Below, piece after piece: positions 63,463-64,000 of a stretch of 64,000 bases of DNA (position 1 is the first letter of the stretch; each line of letters begins with the position of its first letter). Location of the stretch: positions 1,545,501-1,609,500 of the forward strand of contig NZ_PHTY01000001.1 of NCBI RefSeq assembly GCF_002813135.1. Direction: 5' to 3'. The notes under the pieces were generated by a model. The model searched no databases, was not told the DNA's origin, and was given only the letters and a program-made list of their open reading frames with translations. The translations under genes were made by a program, and so were the position numbers. Source of the stretch: Ulvibacter sp. MAR_2010_11. GTDB lineage: Bacteria > Bacteroidota > Bacteroidia > Flavobacteriales > Flavobacteriaceae.

Positions 63463-63488
63463 GTTAACACTCGTTAACAATAGTTAAC
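63463..63488. promoter_or_regulatory. Three GTTAAC boxes at exact 10-base spacing
   Basis: GTTAAC at 63463, 63473 and 63483. Hexamers on one face of the helix are typical for OmpR-family regulators binding as a row. The site is in the gap between the kinase gene and the divergent GLPGLI gene, 56-81 bases upstream of the latter. Confidence 0.65.
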
Positions 63489-63543
63489 TCTAAAATGCAA
63501 TACAAATTACCATTTTTGTACAGTTCAATTAAAAAATCACATT

Positions 63544-64000
63544 ATGAAATTCATCATCAGTTACTCCTTGGTTTATACATTGGCAATGGCAACAGCAATT
63601 GCACAAGAGTTTCAAGGTATTGCCTATTACAAAACACATAGGGAGATAAATTTATCATTGGATAGTACCCGGGTAAATTCAGACACACAAAAACACTTGC
63701 AAGGGCAGATTCAAAGGCAATTTCAAAAAGAATATACACTCAGTTTTAAAGGGAAGGAGTCTGTATATAAAGAAATAGAATCTTTAGAAAAGCCATCGGT
63801 CGCTAATGTATCGGGAGAAATAAAAATTGTAGTTGGCGGGATGTCCGACGTGCTGTACCGAAACCTGAAGGATAACTTTTATGTTCAGGAGACCGAGATT
63901 ATGGACAAGCAGTTTTTAATAAAAGATACCTTGAAACCCCGGGAGTGGAAATTGGAAAAGGAAACGAAAAGCATAGGGGAATACACTTGTTTTAAAGCGA
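63544..64000 (+). CDS. GLPGLI-family protein (partial, 3' end off window)
   Basis: The visible 152 residues have a signal peptide (MKFIISYSLVYTLAMATAIAQ), EFQGIAYYKTHREINLSL and later VYKEIESLEK, LYRNLKDNFYVQETEIMDKQFLIKD and WKLEKETKSIGEYTCFKA, the known start of GLPGLI-family proteins; the GLPGLI motif itself would lie beyond the edge. The family is secreted and of unknown role, common in Bacteroidota. It is divergent from the histidine kinase, with phased GTTAAC boxes between, so it is a probable target of that system. Confidence 0.9.
   Translation, partial: MKFIISYSLVYTLAMATAIAQEFQGIAYYKTHREINLSLDSTRVNSDTQKHLQGQIQRQFQKEYTLSFKGKESVYKEIESLEKPSVANVSGEIKIVVGGMSDVLYRNLKDNFYVQETEIMDKQFLIKDTLKPREWKLEKETKSIGEYTCFKA

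Overview
The window is chromosomal DNA of a Bacteroidota bacterium, almost certainly of the family Flavobacteriaceae. Supporting evidence: AT-rich, tightly packed genes; few Shine-Dalgarno sites; TANNTTTG-type -7 boxes; many SPI lipoproteins with short signal peptides; and families typical of this group (DUF6089, GLPGLI, DUF5686, DUF2797, bacterial GH3, FadL/SGNH pair, FolK-deoxynucleoside kinase fusion). No species can be named from the sequence alone. No rRNA, transposase, integrase, prophage or CRISPR array was seen.

Layout. 1-6310 (minus) is an envelope and cofactor block: skp/ompH-like (cut by the left edge), bamA, uppS, a DUF6089 protein, nadK and a CBS protein, followed by plus-strand pdxJ and an alpha/beta hydrolase. 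7982-11177 holds a FadL-like porin, an SGNH-type lipoprotein and a small membrane protein. 11292-14632 is the proteostasis set tig-clpP-clpX. 14708-25655 mixes a GH3 adenylating enzyme, an AsmA-like protein, a queuosine-precursor transporter, the FolK-dNK fusion, a SpoU methyltransferase and mutS; a 334-bp gap at 17389-17722 contains four short-period tandem arrays.

25692-29900 is the least ordinary part: a tRNA-Gly/tRNA-Leu operon, a 120-bp repeat in nearly three copies, several very small membrane or lipoprotein genes, a LexA-like self-cleaving-type regulator with an elaborate operator and an apparently leaderless promoter, and four tiny acidic lipoproteins sharing a Cys-Arg-Glu start to the mature protein. 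This is the best candidate for an undescribed regulatory/envelope module.

29938-47429 returns to metabolism: waaA, a DegT aminotransferase, galE, an amidohydrolase, fabD, a fructosamine-kinase-like protein, folA, a class V aminotransferase, the ergothioneine pair egtB-egtD, a TonB-domain protein, thyA, a CNT nucleoside transporter, a bifunctional nuclease and etfBA. folA, thyA, the FolK fusion, the nucleoside transporter and two deoxynucleoside kinases together cover folate and thymidylate/deoxynucleotide supply. 47697-64000 carries pdhB, a DUF5686 outer-membrane protein, an M23 peptidase, soluble and membrane pyrophosphatases side by side, an MgtC/DUF4010 protein, an App1-like phosphatase, ppk1, a deoxynucleoside kinase, and an OmpR-type two-component system divergent from a GLPGLI gene (cut by the right edge).

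Regulatory DNA worth noting includes a 40-bp perfect palindrome between etfB and pdhB, three GTTAAC boxes at exact 10-bp spacing upstream of both the two-component system and the GLPGLI gene, similar helically phased TTAAC-like boxes elsewhere, and a dyad covering the promoter of the small-lipoprotein operon.
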